DNA of 33,017 nucleotides, taken from NCBI GenBank assembly GCA_947259175.1, contig CAMYKW010000057.1, forward strand, positions 1 through 33,017, written 5' to 3'. Positions 1 to 8,349 of the stretch are shown here, in pieces; position 1 is the stretch's first letter; each line of letters starts with the position of its first letter. A program made the position numbers and the translations under genes. The notes under the pieces were generated by a model. The model did not search any database, was not told where the DNA came from, and saw nothing but the letters and a program-made list of their open reading frames with translations. This DNA comes from an uncultured Gammaproteobacteria bacterium (GTDB lineage: Bacteria; Pseudomonadota; Gammaproteobacteria; Arenicellales; JAANXG01).

Positions 1-1958
1 CCACGGAGGAGATAGAGAAAGCCCTGGTCGAGATCGATTGGAATGACATCTTCAGCGACCGCGCCCCGCGCGAAAAATTGTCGACAAACCGGAAGTTCGA
101 CGACGCGTTCTTTCTGATTAATAAGGGGCTGGGCTTCAAGGACGGGAAATTGCAGCTGGGCAGGGGACTCATTCAAGGCCGCAAGATGTATCTGAAACTC
201 AAGGACCTGACCTTGCCGGTATCCGGCGTCACCGATTTCGATAAATTGAGCATCCCGTTCCGCGCGGTGGCCAGCGACATCGCCACCGGCGAGGCGGTGG
301 TGTTGGATTCAGGTGATCTTGCATCGGCGATACACGCCAGCATGTCTATTCCCGGATTCTTCGCGCCGGTTGAAATCGGCGAGCGGCTACTGGTGGATGG
401 CGGCGTGACCAACAACTTACCGATCGATGTGGTGAGACAAATGGGCGCGGACGTGTCGATTGTGGTGGATATCAGTACGCCGTTGGCGCCCAAAGAGGAG
501 CTCGGAACCGTGTTTTCCATCGTGCTGCAACTCACCGGCATCATGACGCGCGGCAATACCGAGGAGCAATTGGCCACTTTGAACGACGACGACTTGTTGA
601 TCGTTCCGGACCTTGGATCGATCACCACCGGAGATTTCACCAAGGCAGCGGAGGGCGTCGAGTTCGGGGTTGCGGCGGCGCAATCGAACCAGGCGGCGCT
701 CAAACGCCTGGCGATGAGCGAAGCGGAATTTAATAGCCACGTCGCGGCACGCGAGGCGCGCGCACGCGGGTTGCCGGTTATCGAATTCGTGCGCCTTAAT
801 AATAATTCCAGTGTCGCCGACGAGGTGATCCGCGCCCGCCTGCGAGTGCAGCCCGGTAAGCCCCTGGATATAGCGGAACTCGAGGAGGATCTGGCGGCGA
901 TCTACGGATTGGACGTATTCGAAAACGTGAGTTACACCGTCGTCGAAGAAAACGGCCGCAGCGGCGTGCAGGTATCGGTCACGGAACGGCCTTGGGGCCC
1001 CAACTACCTGCAATTTGGTTTGAAATTTTCCAGCGATTTCGCCGACCAGAACCGTCTTGCCCTGCGGTTTGGCATCCTGCGGGTACCTATCAACCGCCTC
1101 AACGGTGAGCTGCAGCTAATCGCCGAACTGGGAGACGAGCCCGTGTTCGTGGCGGATCTCTACCAACCCGTGGGCGTGGGTTCGCCGTATTTCGTGCGCC
1201 CGCGTCTGTTCTTCAGCAGACAGTTATTCAATACCTTTGAGGGCGACCAGGTCATCGCCCAGAACCGGGTCCGCGACGCCGGCGCCAGTTTCGCGTTGGG
1301 CCGCGAGTTCGGCACTTGGGGACAGTTCGAGCTCGGTATTGCCCGCTCCACCGGCGATGTGGATTTACGCATTGGCGTCGAGACCGTCCCGCAAGGGGAC
1401 GTTGACAGCGGTGAATTGTTTGCGCAACTGCGCTTCGATACCCTCGACGACGTCAATTTTCCCCGTTCCGGCGTGCTGGGAACGCTGGGCGTGCTCAGCT
1501 CGTCCACCTCGCTGGGAGCCGACGCCGATTTCGACCAGGCGACACTGGACGTGTACGGCGCCGCGTCATGGGGGAAGAACACGCTGCTGGCGGGCGCCCG
1601 TTATCTGACGACCTACGACGGCGAAACCCCTATCCAACGCAGGTTTCGTCTCGGCGGACTGTTTGACCTGCCGGGTTTCGTGGATGACTCACTGAGCGGC
1701 CAGAATGTCGTCCTGGCGCGGGTGGGATACATGCGCGCCTTCGGCCGCCTGGCCTCATTCCCGGCGTATTGGGGCGCAACCCTGCAACAGGGTAACGTGT
1801 TCGAAGACGACGAGGATATTGCTTTCGACGACACACTGACCGCAGGCAGCCTGTTTTTCGGATTGGATACCCTCCTGGGGCCCTTCTATGTCGGATACGG
1901 CATCGCCGAGGGAGGAAACGATAGCGTCTATTTCTTATTGGGCACCCAATTTCGCTAA
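1..1958 (+). CDS. Patatin-like phospholipase with POTRA and Omp85-type barrel (5' truncated)
   Basis: The reading frame is already open at the window edge (first full codon at base 3), so the N-terminus and the patatin Gly-x-Ser-x-Gly serine lie outside the window. The visible part begins in the patatin fold and includes the catalytic Asp in a LLVDGGVTNN motif (Asp codon at 396-398). A single POTRA-like domain follows at about 775-1000, then a C-terminal segment of alternating strands ending near 'LLGTQFR', as in 16-stranded Omp85/TpsB-like barrels. This order is that of PlpD-type (type Vd) patatin autotransporters and of RssA-like patatin/surface-antigen fusions. The expected role is a lipase or phospholipase A exported to or held at the outer membrane. 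It converges on the next gene with only 4 bases between the stop codons. The domain calls are firm; whether the passenger is secreted or stays periplasmic cannot be seen. Confidence 0.93.
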   Translation, partial: TEEIEKALVEIDWNDIFSDRAPREKLSTNRKFDDAFFLINKGLGFKDGKLQLGRGLIQGRKMYLKLKDLTLPVSGVTDFDKLSIPFRAVASDIATGEAVVLDSGDLASAIHASMSIPGFFAPVEIGERLLVDGGVTNNLPIDVVRQMGADVSIVVDISTPLAPKEELGTVFSIVLQLTGIMTRGNTEEQLATLNDDDLLIVPDLGSITTGDFTKAAEGVEFGVAAAQSNQAALKRLAMSEAEFNSHVAAREARARGLPVIEFVRLNNNSSVADEVIRARLRVQPGKPLDIAELEEDLAAIYGLDVFENVSYTVVEENGRSGVQVSVTERPWGPNYLQFGLKFSSDFADQNRLALRFGILRVPINRLNGELQLIAELGDEPVFVADLYQPVGVGSPYFVRPRLFFSRQLFNTFEGDQVIAQNRVRDAGASFALGREFGTWGQFELGIARSTGDVDLRIGVETVPQGDVDSGELFAQLRFDTLDDVNFPRSGVLGTLGVLSSSTSLGADADFDQATLDVYGAASWGKNTLLAGARYLTTYDGETPIQRRFRLGGLFDLPGFVDDSLSGQNVVLARVGYMRAFGRLASFPAYWGATLQQGNVFEDDEDIAFDDTLTAGSLFFGLDTLLGPFYVGYGIAEGGNDSVYFLLGTQFR

Positions 1959-1962
1959 CGAG

Positions 1963-2748
1963 TCAACCGCGGGGGATCATGCTCAACTTCCCGATGCCGG
2001 GAAGACGCAGCGCGAGATCGTTGAGATCTATACCGGCGGACAGGCCGAGGACATTGAACTCGATGCCGTCCTCCCAGCCCAGCCCGACGCCCAATAAGCC
2101 TTTCAGCGACAGCTGCCAGCCGGTGCCGCTGGGCGTGCGATCGATGAACCCGCCGCCGACCAGGTAATCCTTGCCGATCGCGGTGGGCGGCAGGTCGAGT
2201 CCCAATTGCGGCACTTGGCGTGCGACAAACGCGGTGAATGTGTTGCTGTTCGGCCCCGGCCACACCCGGTATTGCCGCGGATAGGGATAGTCCGCAACCG
2301 CCGCTTCGACGCGGTCGATGAGCGCCTCGACGCCGGGTCCGCGGCGCTGCAACAATATCTCGGGCCTGGCGTTGAACCATAGCGCATCGGGTGGTCCGCC
2401 GCGGCTGACCGCCACCACCGGTCGGCCGCGGTACAGGTTCCAACCGATCGCCTGATACACCGTATAGTATTTGGCGCCGTGGCGTTTGGTGGCGAACCAG
2501 GTGTGCACACCGAACGCACCACGCCAATTGTGCGCCCGTGCCGCGTACACCTGGATAATCGCCGCGGGCTCATCCCGTGGATCCGGAGCCTGCTCGCTGC
2601 TGACGCGGCTGGCGACGCTCCAGTGGGTGCGCAGATCGAGATCGCCGAACGCGAGCACACCCAAGGGGCCCAGCAGCAGCACCGCAACCAAAGCCGCCGC
2701 TCGCAGCGGCCATTTCAGCCATTTATTTCGTGGACGACTTATACCCAT
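1963..2748 (-). CDS. DUF3750 family membrane-anchored protein
   Basis: The protein has about 261 residues, with a hydrophobic N-terminal segment (signal anchor) after a short basic stretch, then a soluble domain. I recognise the DUF3750 pattern: 'HNWRGAFGVHTWFATK', an RGG/PD-W region, 'YPYP..YRVWPGPNSNTF' and 'AIGKDY'. The molecular function of DUF3750 is unknown. The frame stays open up to a TTG at 2805, but the ATG at 2748 is preferred because the basic-hydrophobic leader starts there and a GGAG lies about 10 bases upstream. It is transcribed towards the patatin gene and appears to be a single-gene unit. The family is sure; the start is fairly sure. Confidence 0.85.
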   Translation of the reverse strand: MGISRPRNKWLKWPLRAAALVAVLLLGPLGVLAFGDLDLRTHWSVASRVSSEQAPDPRDEPAAIIQVYAARAHNWRGAFGVHTWFATKRHGAKYYTVYQAIGWNLYRGRPVVAVSRGGPPDALWFNARPEILLQRRGPGVEALIDRVEAAVADYPYPRQYRVWPGPNSNTFTAFVARQVPQLGLDLPPTAIGKDYLVGGGFIDRTPSGTGWQLSLKGLLGVGLGWEDGIEFNVLGLSAGIDLNDLALRLPGIGKLSMIPRG

Positions 2749-2986
2749 CGCTAAGCGACTCCGTTGCGCAACTCGGAATAACAGCACATGCCGGTATCCG
2801 ATCAATGTATCTGATAGTTAAGGACTGCACAAAACCGGTAAAATTCCATTCACGCCACTGTGCGCGCGCCGATGAATTGCGGTTGCACGTTGGCGACAAC
2901 AAACAAAAGTAGTGGGCAACCTGAAAATAATTGTAGAATGATCGCGCTTTCTGGCTAAAACACGGGGACGGACTAGTATTCTAGAC

Positions 2987-4183
2987 ATGAGACTGGCAAT
3001 CCTGGTGTCGTTCACCGCATGCATGGCCCTGTTGGGCGCGCCCTTCGCAGGCGCCGCCGCACCGCGCTATGACGTATCGTACCTATGGCACCACGACCTG
3101 CAGAAAGTCGCCGCATATCGGGTCAAAGTGGCGCGCGTGCTCGGCCCCAAAGTGACCAGAAAACTCAAGATAGTGCGCGGGTCCGGCAGTTACGGCCTCA
3201 TCTACCACCGGCGCGGCGACGCGCAGGGCGCGGATCGAGTTGCCTCCGTTCACACGTCGCTGCTCAAACCCCGGGGGCTGGAGCGCGCCGCACCGATTCG
3301 CTCCCGGCGATGGGTCGTCCTCCCTCGCGATCGCAGGCGCGCTACCGCACACACGGTTAAAGTCACCGCCGCTCCCGGACAATTCTGGGAGATTCGCGAT
3401 CTGGAGGCGGCCGTGGCCCGGTACATCACGCAGATGCGGCACAGCGGGCAACTCGCCCCCGACGAGCGCACCGCGTGGTCGGTCCACGATTTCACCACCG
3501 GCGAACGTCTGGTGTCTATCAATGAGGACGTGCAGTTACAAGCCGCGAGCCTGGTGAAGCCGTTTTTCGCACTGGCCTTTTTTCACAAGGTGCGGAACGG
3601 CGAGTTGATTTACGGGCGTAAGAGCAGGCGGCACATGGAGCGCATGATCCAACACTCAAATAACCGCTCGACGAACTGGATAATCCGTCACGTGGGCGGT
3701 CCCGATGCGGTACAGCGGATACTTAAGATCCACTATTCGCGGATTTTTCGGGATACACGCATCGTGGAATATGTGCCGGCGAACGGCCGCACCTTTCGCA
3801 ACAAGGCCTCGGTGAACGACTACGATCGTTTTCTCACCGCGCTGTGGAACAGAGAAATTCCCCGCGCCGATGAGATCATGCGGCTGATGCGCCTACCCGG
3901 GCCGGACCGCATCTACACCGGAGCCGCCAACATCCCACGCGGAACCCGGGTCTACAACAAAACCGGCAGTACATCTCGGCTCTGCGGCGACATGGGCATC
4001 CTGGTGATCAAAGGGAACGACGGCAAGCGCTATCCCTACACGCTGGTGGGCGTCATTGAAAAGCAACGGCGGGCTCGTAACTACACCACTTGGATCCGCT
4101 CGCGAGCAAACGTGATCCGCAAGGTATCCAGCCTCGTTTACCAGGGCATATCGCAGCACCATAATCTGCGCCGTTCATTTTAG
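2987..4183 (+). CDS. Class A beta-lactamase-like serine hydrolase, exported
   Basis: This 398-residue protein has a signal peptide (first ~23 residues, ending 'AGAAA'). The penicillin-recognising catalytic set is visible: SxxK as S188-L-V-K191, the SDN-like box as S224-N-N226, and KTG at 325-327. The C-terminal ~260 residues therefore form a beta-lactamase/D-Ala-D-Ala peptidase fold in the periplasm. The ~130 residues between the signal peptide and the catalytic domain are basic and not assigned, an unusual N-terminal extension for a class A enzyme. No class A 'ExxLN' omega-loop glutamate is obvious, so peptidoglycan peptidase or esterase activity is as likely as antibiotic hydrolysis. It stands alone, convergent with the GH5 gene. 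No strong ribosome-binding site precedes the ATG, but the signal peptide supports the start. Confidence 0.85.
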   Translation: MRLAILVSFTACMALLGAPFAGAAAPRYDVSYLWHHDLQKVAAYRVKVARVLGPKVTRKLKIVRGSGSYGLIYHRRGDAQGADRVASVHTSLLKPRGLERAAPIRSRRWVVLPRDRRRATAHTVKVTAAPGQFWEIRDLEAAVARYITQMRHSGQLAPDERTAWSVHDFTTGERLVSINEDVQLQAASLVKPFFALAFFHKVRNGELIYGRKSRRHMERMIQHSNNRSTNWIIRHVGGPDAVQRILKIHYSRIFRDTRIVEYVPANGRTFRNKASVNDYDRFLTALWNREIPRADEIMRLMRLPGPDRIYTGAANIPRGTRVYNKTGSTSRLCGDMGILVIKGNDGKRYPYTLVGVIEKQRRARNYTTWIRSRANVIRKVSSLVYQGISQHHNLRRSF

Positions 4184-4217
4184 TCTGCCTGACGAACTCG
4201 TAACCAACGCCGACACC

Positions 4218-5753
4218 TCAGTGCCGCGTCAGGTAGCGCTCGATTACCCGCAGGCTGTCGGGCCTGGCGAGATACGGCTGTTCGCCCGTGTAGATGCCGA
4301 TCCCCGGATATTCGGAATAGTACGTCCAGTAGGTCCAATGCAGTCCCTCAGCTTCGACGATATCCAGAATATCTTTCAGGTACTTGTCTGCGCTTCCGGC
4401 GATCGGGTTTGCGTGAGCGGTAAACTCACCTACATACACCGGTACCCGGTGCCAGGTTCTGAATCGTAATGCGTAGTCTATCTTTTCCCGCAGCCGGGGC
4501 TTGTTCACAACCGCCAACGTTTTTGCTTTATGCCACGAAAGTACGAGACGATTGTCCCCGCCCGCGCCGTCTGTCTTGACCCACGCGGACAGCGTATAAA
4601 CGCCTTTCACCACCGCGATGGGACTGCTGAGCATGGATCCCCGGTTCAAACATTGAGAAAACAGCGCGGCATGGCGACCGCTGCGGGCGCTGGTATCGTC
4701 CACCCGGCCGCAGGCGCCCCGATTCTCCCAGTTGATCCCCGGATAATCGATCTCGAATGAATTGTTCGCCACCAACGGTGCCGGCAGATCTATCGCGCGT
4801 CCATTGACCGAGAGCGACACATCATCGAACCATACGGCGCCGCGGGGCTCGTCCGACGACAAGATGACACGCACGATTTCGGCGTCTTCCGGCGGCGTCG
4901 CGGAAATCGTCACACGGCGCCACTCACGGCTGCCTGTTAACGGTTCCGTTTCTATGATTTCAATCGTTCGCCCGGTGGTCACCATCGGTCCGGGATAGCG
5001 AGTGATGGGGCGTTCCCGGGTGGTCGTATAGAACGTAAATTGAGGCGGATAGAAAAAATGGATGCTGTAGGCCACATTTTCGTCGTCTATGGTAACCAGC
5101 CGCTTACCCCGGTTAGGCAACAGCGCCTCCTCCACGATCAACATGTGTTTGCCGTCATACGCGCGGATCCTGTGGGCAGCGGTGTTCAGCACCCTCAGAT
5201 ATTGGACGATGTCAGGGGCCGTCCCCTCGTTGAGCAGATCATAACCGGCGACCACTTTACGCTGCGCATACCGTTTGGCGATGGTGGCCCACAACGCAAA
5301 GAACCGGTCTTGGTATCGGGTCTCGCTCCAGAAGCTATAGGACTTTTCGCGATGTACAACGAAGTCGTGGGGATTTTGTATGCCCGGCGCAAGATGCATG
5401 TCCAGGATCGCATAAAGCCGGTATTTCTCGCACCAGGCGAGGATCGCATCGAGCAGCGCGAAACCCGCCGCGTCGTAGGCGAAGGGCGCCGATTCCAGTT
5501 GCCGGTAATCAAGCACCAGGCGAATGACGTTCGCGCCGCTATCCGCGATGCGTTTAATGTCGGCCTCACCGAGGGTGGTTGCGAAATCCTTGAAGGCGAC
5601 ATTAAAACCTCTCAAAACGACAGGATTTCCAACGCCGTCAACCACCTGGTCGGCGCTCGCGCGAACGAAACCGGTCGCGGCATCGGCATTGGACGCAGCG
5701 GAAAGCGCCGTCGACAAAACAACGGCCAAAGCGAACCGCGGGAGCGTACGCAT
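4218..5753 (-). CDS. GH5-family glycoside hydrolase with inserted CBM4/9-like segment
   Basis: This exported enzyme has about 511 residues, with a signal peptide from the ATG at 5753 (an in-frame GTG at 5798 is a weaker start). The GH5 (beta/alpha)8 barrel is recognised from 'GVGNPVVLRGFN', 'GANVIRLVL', the acid/base Glu in 'DLLNEG' (residue ~176) and the nucleophile Glu in 'VYVGEF' (residue ~443), followed by 'WTYWTYYS'. The substrate would be a beta-1,4-glucan or related glycan. Between the barrel motif 'HFFYPPQF' and the nucleophile strand there is an insertion of roughly 160 residues. Its first half resembles the C-terminal half of a CBM4/9 jelly roll ('EWRRVTISATPPEDA', 'VWFDDVSL') and its second half the N-terminal half ('NNSFE', 'SARSGRHAAL', 'YTLSAWVKTDGA'). 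Both catalytic residues are intact. Specificity cannot be judged. Confidence 0.88.
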   Translation of the reverse strand: MRTLPRFALAVVLSTALSAASNADAATGFVRASADQVVDGVGNPVVLRGFNVAFKDFATTLGEADIKRIADSGANVIRLVLDYRQLESAPFAYDAAGFALLDAILAWCEKYRLYAILDMHLAPGIQNPHDFVVHREKSYSFWSETRYQDRFFALWATIAKRYAQRKVVAGYDLLNEGTAPDIVQYLRVLNTAAHRIRAYDGKHMLIVEEALLPNRGKRLVTIDDENVAYSIHFFYPPQFTFYTTTRERPITRYPGPMVTTGRTIEIIETEPLTGSREWRRVTISATPPEDAEIVRVILSSDEPRGAVWFDDVSLSVNGRAIDLPAPLVANNSFEIDYPGINWENRGACGRVDDTSARSGRHAALFSQCLNRGSMLSSPIAVVKGVYTLSAWVKTDGAGGDNRLVLSWHKAKTLAVVNKPRLREKIDYALRFRTWHRVPVYVGEFTAHANPIAGSADKYLKDILDIVEAEGLHWTYWTYYSEYPGIGIYTGEQPYLARPDSLRVIERYLTRH

Positions 5754-6045
5754 CTTTGGAGCTGCTTCGCTAGCTACCCGCGCGTACCCTGCACGCACCG
5801 GCCGGCGCCTCCACCGCCCCCTGACGGCACATTGGAGTTCTCACCGGGTGAATTCTCACCGCCCGTAACGTGCTACCCGGTGTCCAGGCGCGCGCCAGGA
5901 GTGATGGTATGAACTGTGCGCCCTAGCGGCGCTAGCTTGCTCGGTGTCCCCGCGAATGGGCGGGTAACCGGTTCGCTAACGAACGTCCCCGCCGCGAGAT
6001 CGCCGCCGCGGCGCTAACGAGTCGCTCTTCCGCGACACTCAGCGA
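5754..6045. other. Intergenic region between GH5 and HU genes
   Basis: No gene is seen. The part next to the GH5 start should hold its promoter and the alternating TCACC/GGTGA half-sites listed separately. A short perfect inverted repeat, CTAGC-GGC-GCTAG, lies at 5923-5935. The stretch before the HU stop codon is rich in CG but has no stem followed by a T-run, so no clear intrinsic terminator for HU is visible. Confidence 0.5.
5841..5860. promoter_or_regulatory. Alternating TCACC/GGTGA half-sites upstream of GH5 gene
   Basis: TCACC (5841-5845), GGTGA (5847-5851) and TCACC (5856-5860) give two overlapping inverted repeats with spacers of 1 and 4 bases. The site is about 90-105 bases upstream of the GH5 ATG, a position compatible with an operator. 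No known regulator motif is recognised, and chance occurrence is possible. Confidence 0.25.
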
Positions 6046-6339
6046 TTATTCCTCTACTCGGTCTTTGAGCCCCTTGCCGGCCTTGAAAAACGGATACGTC
6101 TTCGCGGCAATTGTAATTGTTGCGCCGGTGGCTGGATTTCGCCCCTGGCGGGCCGCACGGCTCTTGGTGCCGAACGTACCGAACCCGGCGATCTGCACCT
6201 TGCGGCCGGCATCGAGTTCTGTCGCAATTACGCCGGTACCCGGTTTGGTGTCGAAGATACAGCTTACAACCTCTTGGGCTTTGGCCTGGGACAGGTCACA
6301 CTTCTTGGCAAGTTTTTCGGCCATCTCATTTTTGTTCAT
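6046..6339 (-). CDS. HU/IHF-family DNA-binding protein
   Basis: This small basic protein (97 residues) belongs to the bacterial histone-like family. Visible signatures are the N-terminal helix pair 'MNKNEMAEKLAKKCDLSQAK', the 'GFGTF' turn, the minor-groove arm with 'RNPATG' and the C-terminal 'FKAGKGLKDRV'. It would bind and bend DNA as a dimer in the cytoplasm. The segment between helix 2 and the 'KVQIAGFGTF' strand is a few residues longer than in typical 90-residue HU and contains a Gly/Pro-rich 'TKPGTG'. The start is well supported by AAGGAG at 6345-6350, five bases before the ATG. It is a monocistronic unit. It is not clearly HupA, HupB or IHF, so no symbol is given. Confidence 0.93.
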   Translation of the reverse strand: MNKNEMAEKLAKKCDLSQAKAQEVVSCIFDTKPGTGVIATELDAGRKVQIAGFGTFGTKSRAARQGRNPATGATITIAAKTYPFFKAGKGLKDRVEE

Positions 6340-6741
6340 TGGTGCTCCTTAGCATCATGTTCTGAGGACTCAGTGGATAGGAGGCGCCCTCTTCGGTTAT
6401 CTACCAGACGGCAGTTGTGCGTATGCATCGAACGCCCGCTACCCGGCTGTATAAACCATGCGCCCACCGGAGGCAAGCGATAACCGCATTCCGCCACCAG
6501 ATTGCACACTAATTCCGCGGAAAAGGGTGGGTTTAAGGTCTTATTTGTTCCGTTGTTGCACCGCGACAGTGCGGTTTACCCTTTACTCTCAGGGGTAGAA
6601 TCGCCTGCCCGATGCCGTGACTTGGGATGCCGAACGCCACCGACAAAATCGCGTCCGGAATTCTTTGCCCGGTCGCACGACCGGTGCGTCGGTAACGTGG
6701 CATAATCCGAACCAGCAGAACAAGAAAGTGACATCCAATCC
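6340..6741. other. Divergent intergenic region (HU / outer-membrane protein)
   Basis: About 400 bases between two divergent genes, with no supported gene. It should contain both promoters. A perfect inverted repeat CTGAG-GA-CTCAG lies at 6362-6373, in the leader of the HU gene just upstream of its ribosome-binding site, where a hairpin or a bound regulator could affect HU synthesis. I could not pick out convincing -35/-10 pairs. Confidence 0.4.
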
Positions 6742-7698
6742 TTGCTCGCAACTCTGAAACTCCGCCATCGATGCGCAATCGGGCTTTTGTTCGCATTTTT
6801 CGCAACGGTCGGCATCATTGAGGCCGATCAGTCCGATGCCCGGGACGGCGCTCCTAAAAAATCTTTCTCGCCGGGTTGGTCGACATCGTGGGAAGGCGGA
6901 TTCGCCCGGCAGTTCAATGCAGACTTGGGCAGCGGGGGCGAATTTAACGTCAAGCGGTTCTTCATCCAAGGTGGCGCCGCCTACACCGTGAAACCAGGTA
7001 ATCGCATAAGCGTCTCGCTGGGATATGGCCGGCACAGTTACGATTTCTCCGGAACCACCGGCTTCGCCGGGCTCGTGCCTTGGAAGGATATCGATACTTT
7101 GCGCTTCGGCGTGCCGGTTAGTTACCGACTCGATGATAAACGCCAATTGTTCTTCTTGCCGACGCTGCGTTTCGCCGCGCAAAGCAGCGCCAGCCTCGAC
7201 GACGGCGCCGGTGGGGGCGCCCTTGGCGGATTTGTCTATCGTTTCAGCGATCGGTTGAACATCGGACCCGGTATCGGCGTATTGACGCGAATCGAGGACA
7301 GCACCGATGTATTCCCAATCTTGTTAATCGACTGGAAAATCACCGATCGACTCAGTCTGGAGACCGGCCGCGGCCTGGCGGCAACCGCAGGCCCCGGACT
7401 GACGCTCAACTGGCGCACCCACGGCAGCTGGCGTTGGCTGTTAGCCGCCCGCTACGAAAAACTTCGTTTCCGGCTGGACGAGGATGGCCCCGCGCCGCGG
7501 GGTGTCGGCGAAGACCGCTCGTGGCCGCTGGTCCTTGGCGCCAGCTATCGCTTTAACCCCAACACCGAAGTGACTGTTCTGGGGGGCGTGGAACTGGACG
7601 GGGAGCTTCGCCTGGATGACGAAAACGGCGATCCCATCGCCCGCCAAGACCATGACCAAGCGCCGTTTCTCGCGTTGACGTTCCGCGCCCGATTCTAA
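6742..7698 (+). CDS. Putative outer-membrane beta-barrel protein (DUF6268-like)
   Basis: The ORF of about 318 residues starts with a hydrophobic leader ('CAIGLLFAFFATVGIIEA') followed by a series of amphipathic strands. Aromatic and Gly-rich turns ('RISVSLGYGRHSYDFSG', 'FGVPVSYRLDD') and a C-terminal strand ending '...LTFRARF' with terminal Phe are typical of outer-membrane barrels. The pattern resembles DUF6268 proteins, whose function is unknown. An in-frame TAA at 6703 limits the start. The only near-N-terminal candidates are TTG codons at 6742 and 6787, and the former is chosen because it keeps the whole leader. No good Shine-Dalgarno sequence is seen, so the start is uncertain. No operon partner is evident. 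Confidence 0.75.
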   Translation: MLATLKLRHRCAIGLLFAFFATVGIIEADQSDARDGAPKKSFSPGWSTSWEGGFARQFNADLGSGGEFNVKRFFIQGGAAYTVKPGNRISVSLGYGRHSYDFSGTTGFAGLVPWKDIDTLRFGVPVSYRLDDKRQLFFLPTLRFAAQSSASLDDGAGGGALGGFVYRFSDRLNIGPGIGVLTRIEDSTDVFPILLIDWKITDRLSLETGRGLAATAGPGLTLNWRTHGSWRWLLAARYEKLRFRLDEDGPAPRGVGEDRSWPLVLGASYRFNPNTEVTVLGGVELDGELRLDDENGDPIARQDHDQAPFLALTFRARF

Positions 7699-7906
7699 CT
7701 CGCCCACAGCGAAACCCCGGCATCACGGCGACGGATCCGCCGGCCGGGCTCCGTTCGCACATCGCGGGTGGAAATCTATAAGTTGCTGATTTATCAAGCA
7801 CGCCTGAACGCGGTGGCGTAAGGAGTCAAATTTTCCCGCCAATCCGCTTCAAAATGCGGCAAACCGTACTACACTTTATAGGTAACAGGCATCGGGGGGT
7901 GTCGTC

Positions 7907-8320
7907 ATGCGGTCTGTTAAAAGCAGCTTCGATTATTCGCAATGCCTAGACATTGCGGTTTACGGCATCTGCGTCGGTTTGCTGATTGTTGCCGTCGCGA
8001 TGCCGGTGGTTGCGCTTGCCGGCGGTGGGGGCGGCAAAAAACAACTCATCTGCCATATCCCGCCCGGGAATCCGGATGCGAAACATACCCTCAACGTGGC
8101 GGCAGCCGCGGTCGCGGCGCATCTCGGTCATGGCGACTCGATCGGCAAATGCCCACCGGACGACGGCGATGGCCTTGGCGGTGGCGCGGTTGCGGGGCCG
8201 TCGTCCACGCTACCGACTTTCACATTTATATTTTGCGACAAACGTACCGGAGAAGTGGGTCGGAGTTATTCCGTACTCGCCTCCGGCCAGGGCGCCAGGG
8301 AAAACTATCAGTGCGACTAG
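7907..8320 (+). CDS. Small exported protein with ICHIPPGNP/HLxHGD motif
   Basis: This 137-residue protein has a basic N-terminus and a hydrophobic segment (~residues 16-38) that acts as a signal peptide or anchor. A Gly-rich linker and a compact motif follow: 'KKQLICHIPPGNPDAKHTLNVAAAAVAAHLGHGDSIGKC'-like, with conserved Cys, two His and Asp. A similar short module recurs in many bacterial secreted and cell-surface proteins; I know of no established function, and its Cys/His content would suit metal binding or a disulfide. The C-terminal ~40 residues contain two further Cys. A purine-rich GGGGGTG lies about 6 bases upstream of the ATG. It is followed by the pseudopilin gene after 29 bases, so the two may be co-transcribed. 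Confidence 0.8.
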   Translation: MRSVKSSFDYSQCLDIAVYGICVGLLIVAVAMPVVALAGGGGGKKQLICHIPPGNPDAKHTLNVAAAAVAAHLGHGDSIGKCPPDDGDGLGGGAVAGPSSTLPTFTFIFCDKRTGEVGRSYSVLASGQGARENYQCD

Positions 8321-8349
8321 TCCGAAGGATTGGTCTGAAAGCTTGAAAA

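Noticed and set aside
5040-5912. Plus-strand open frame across the GH5 gene
   Set aside because: Antisense to conserved catalytic motifs and lacking any family resemblance.
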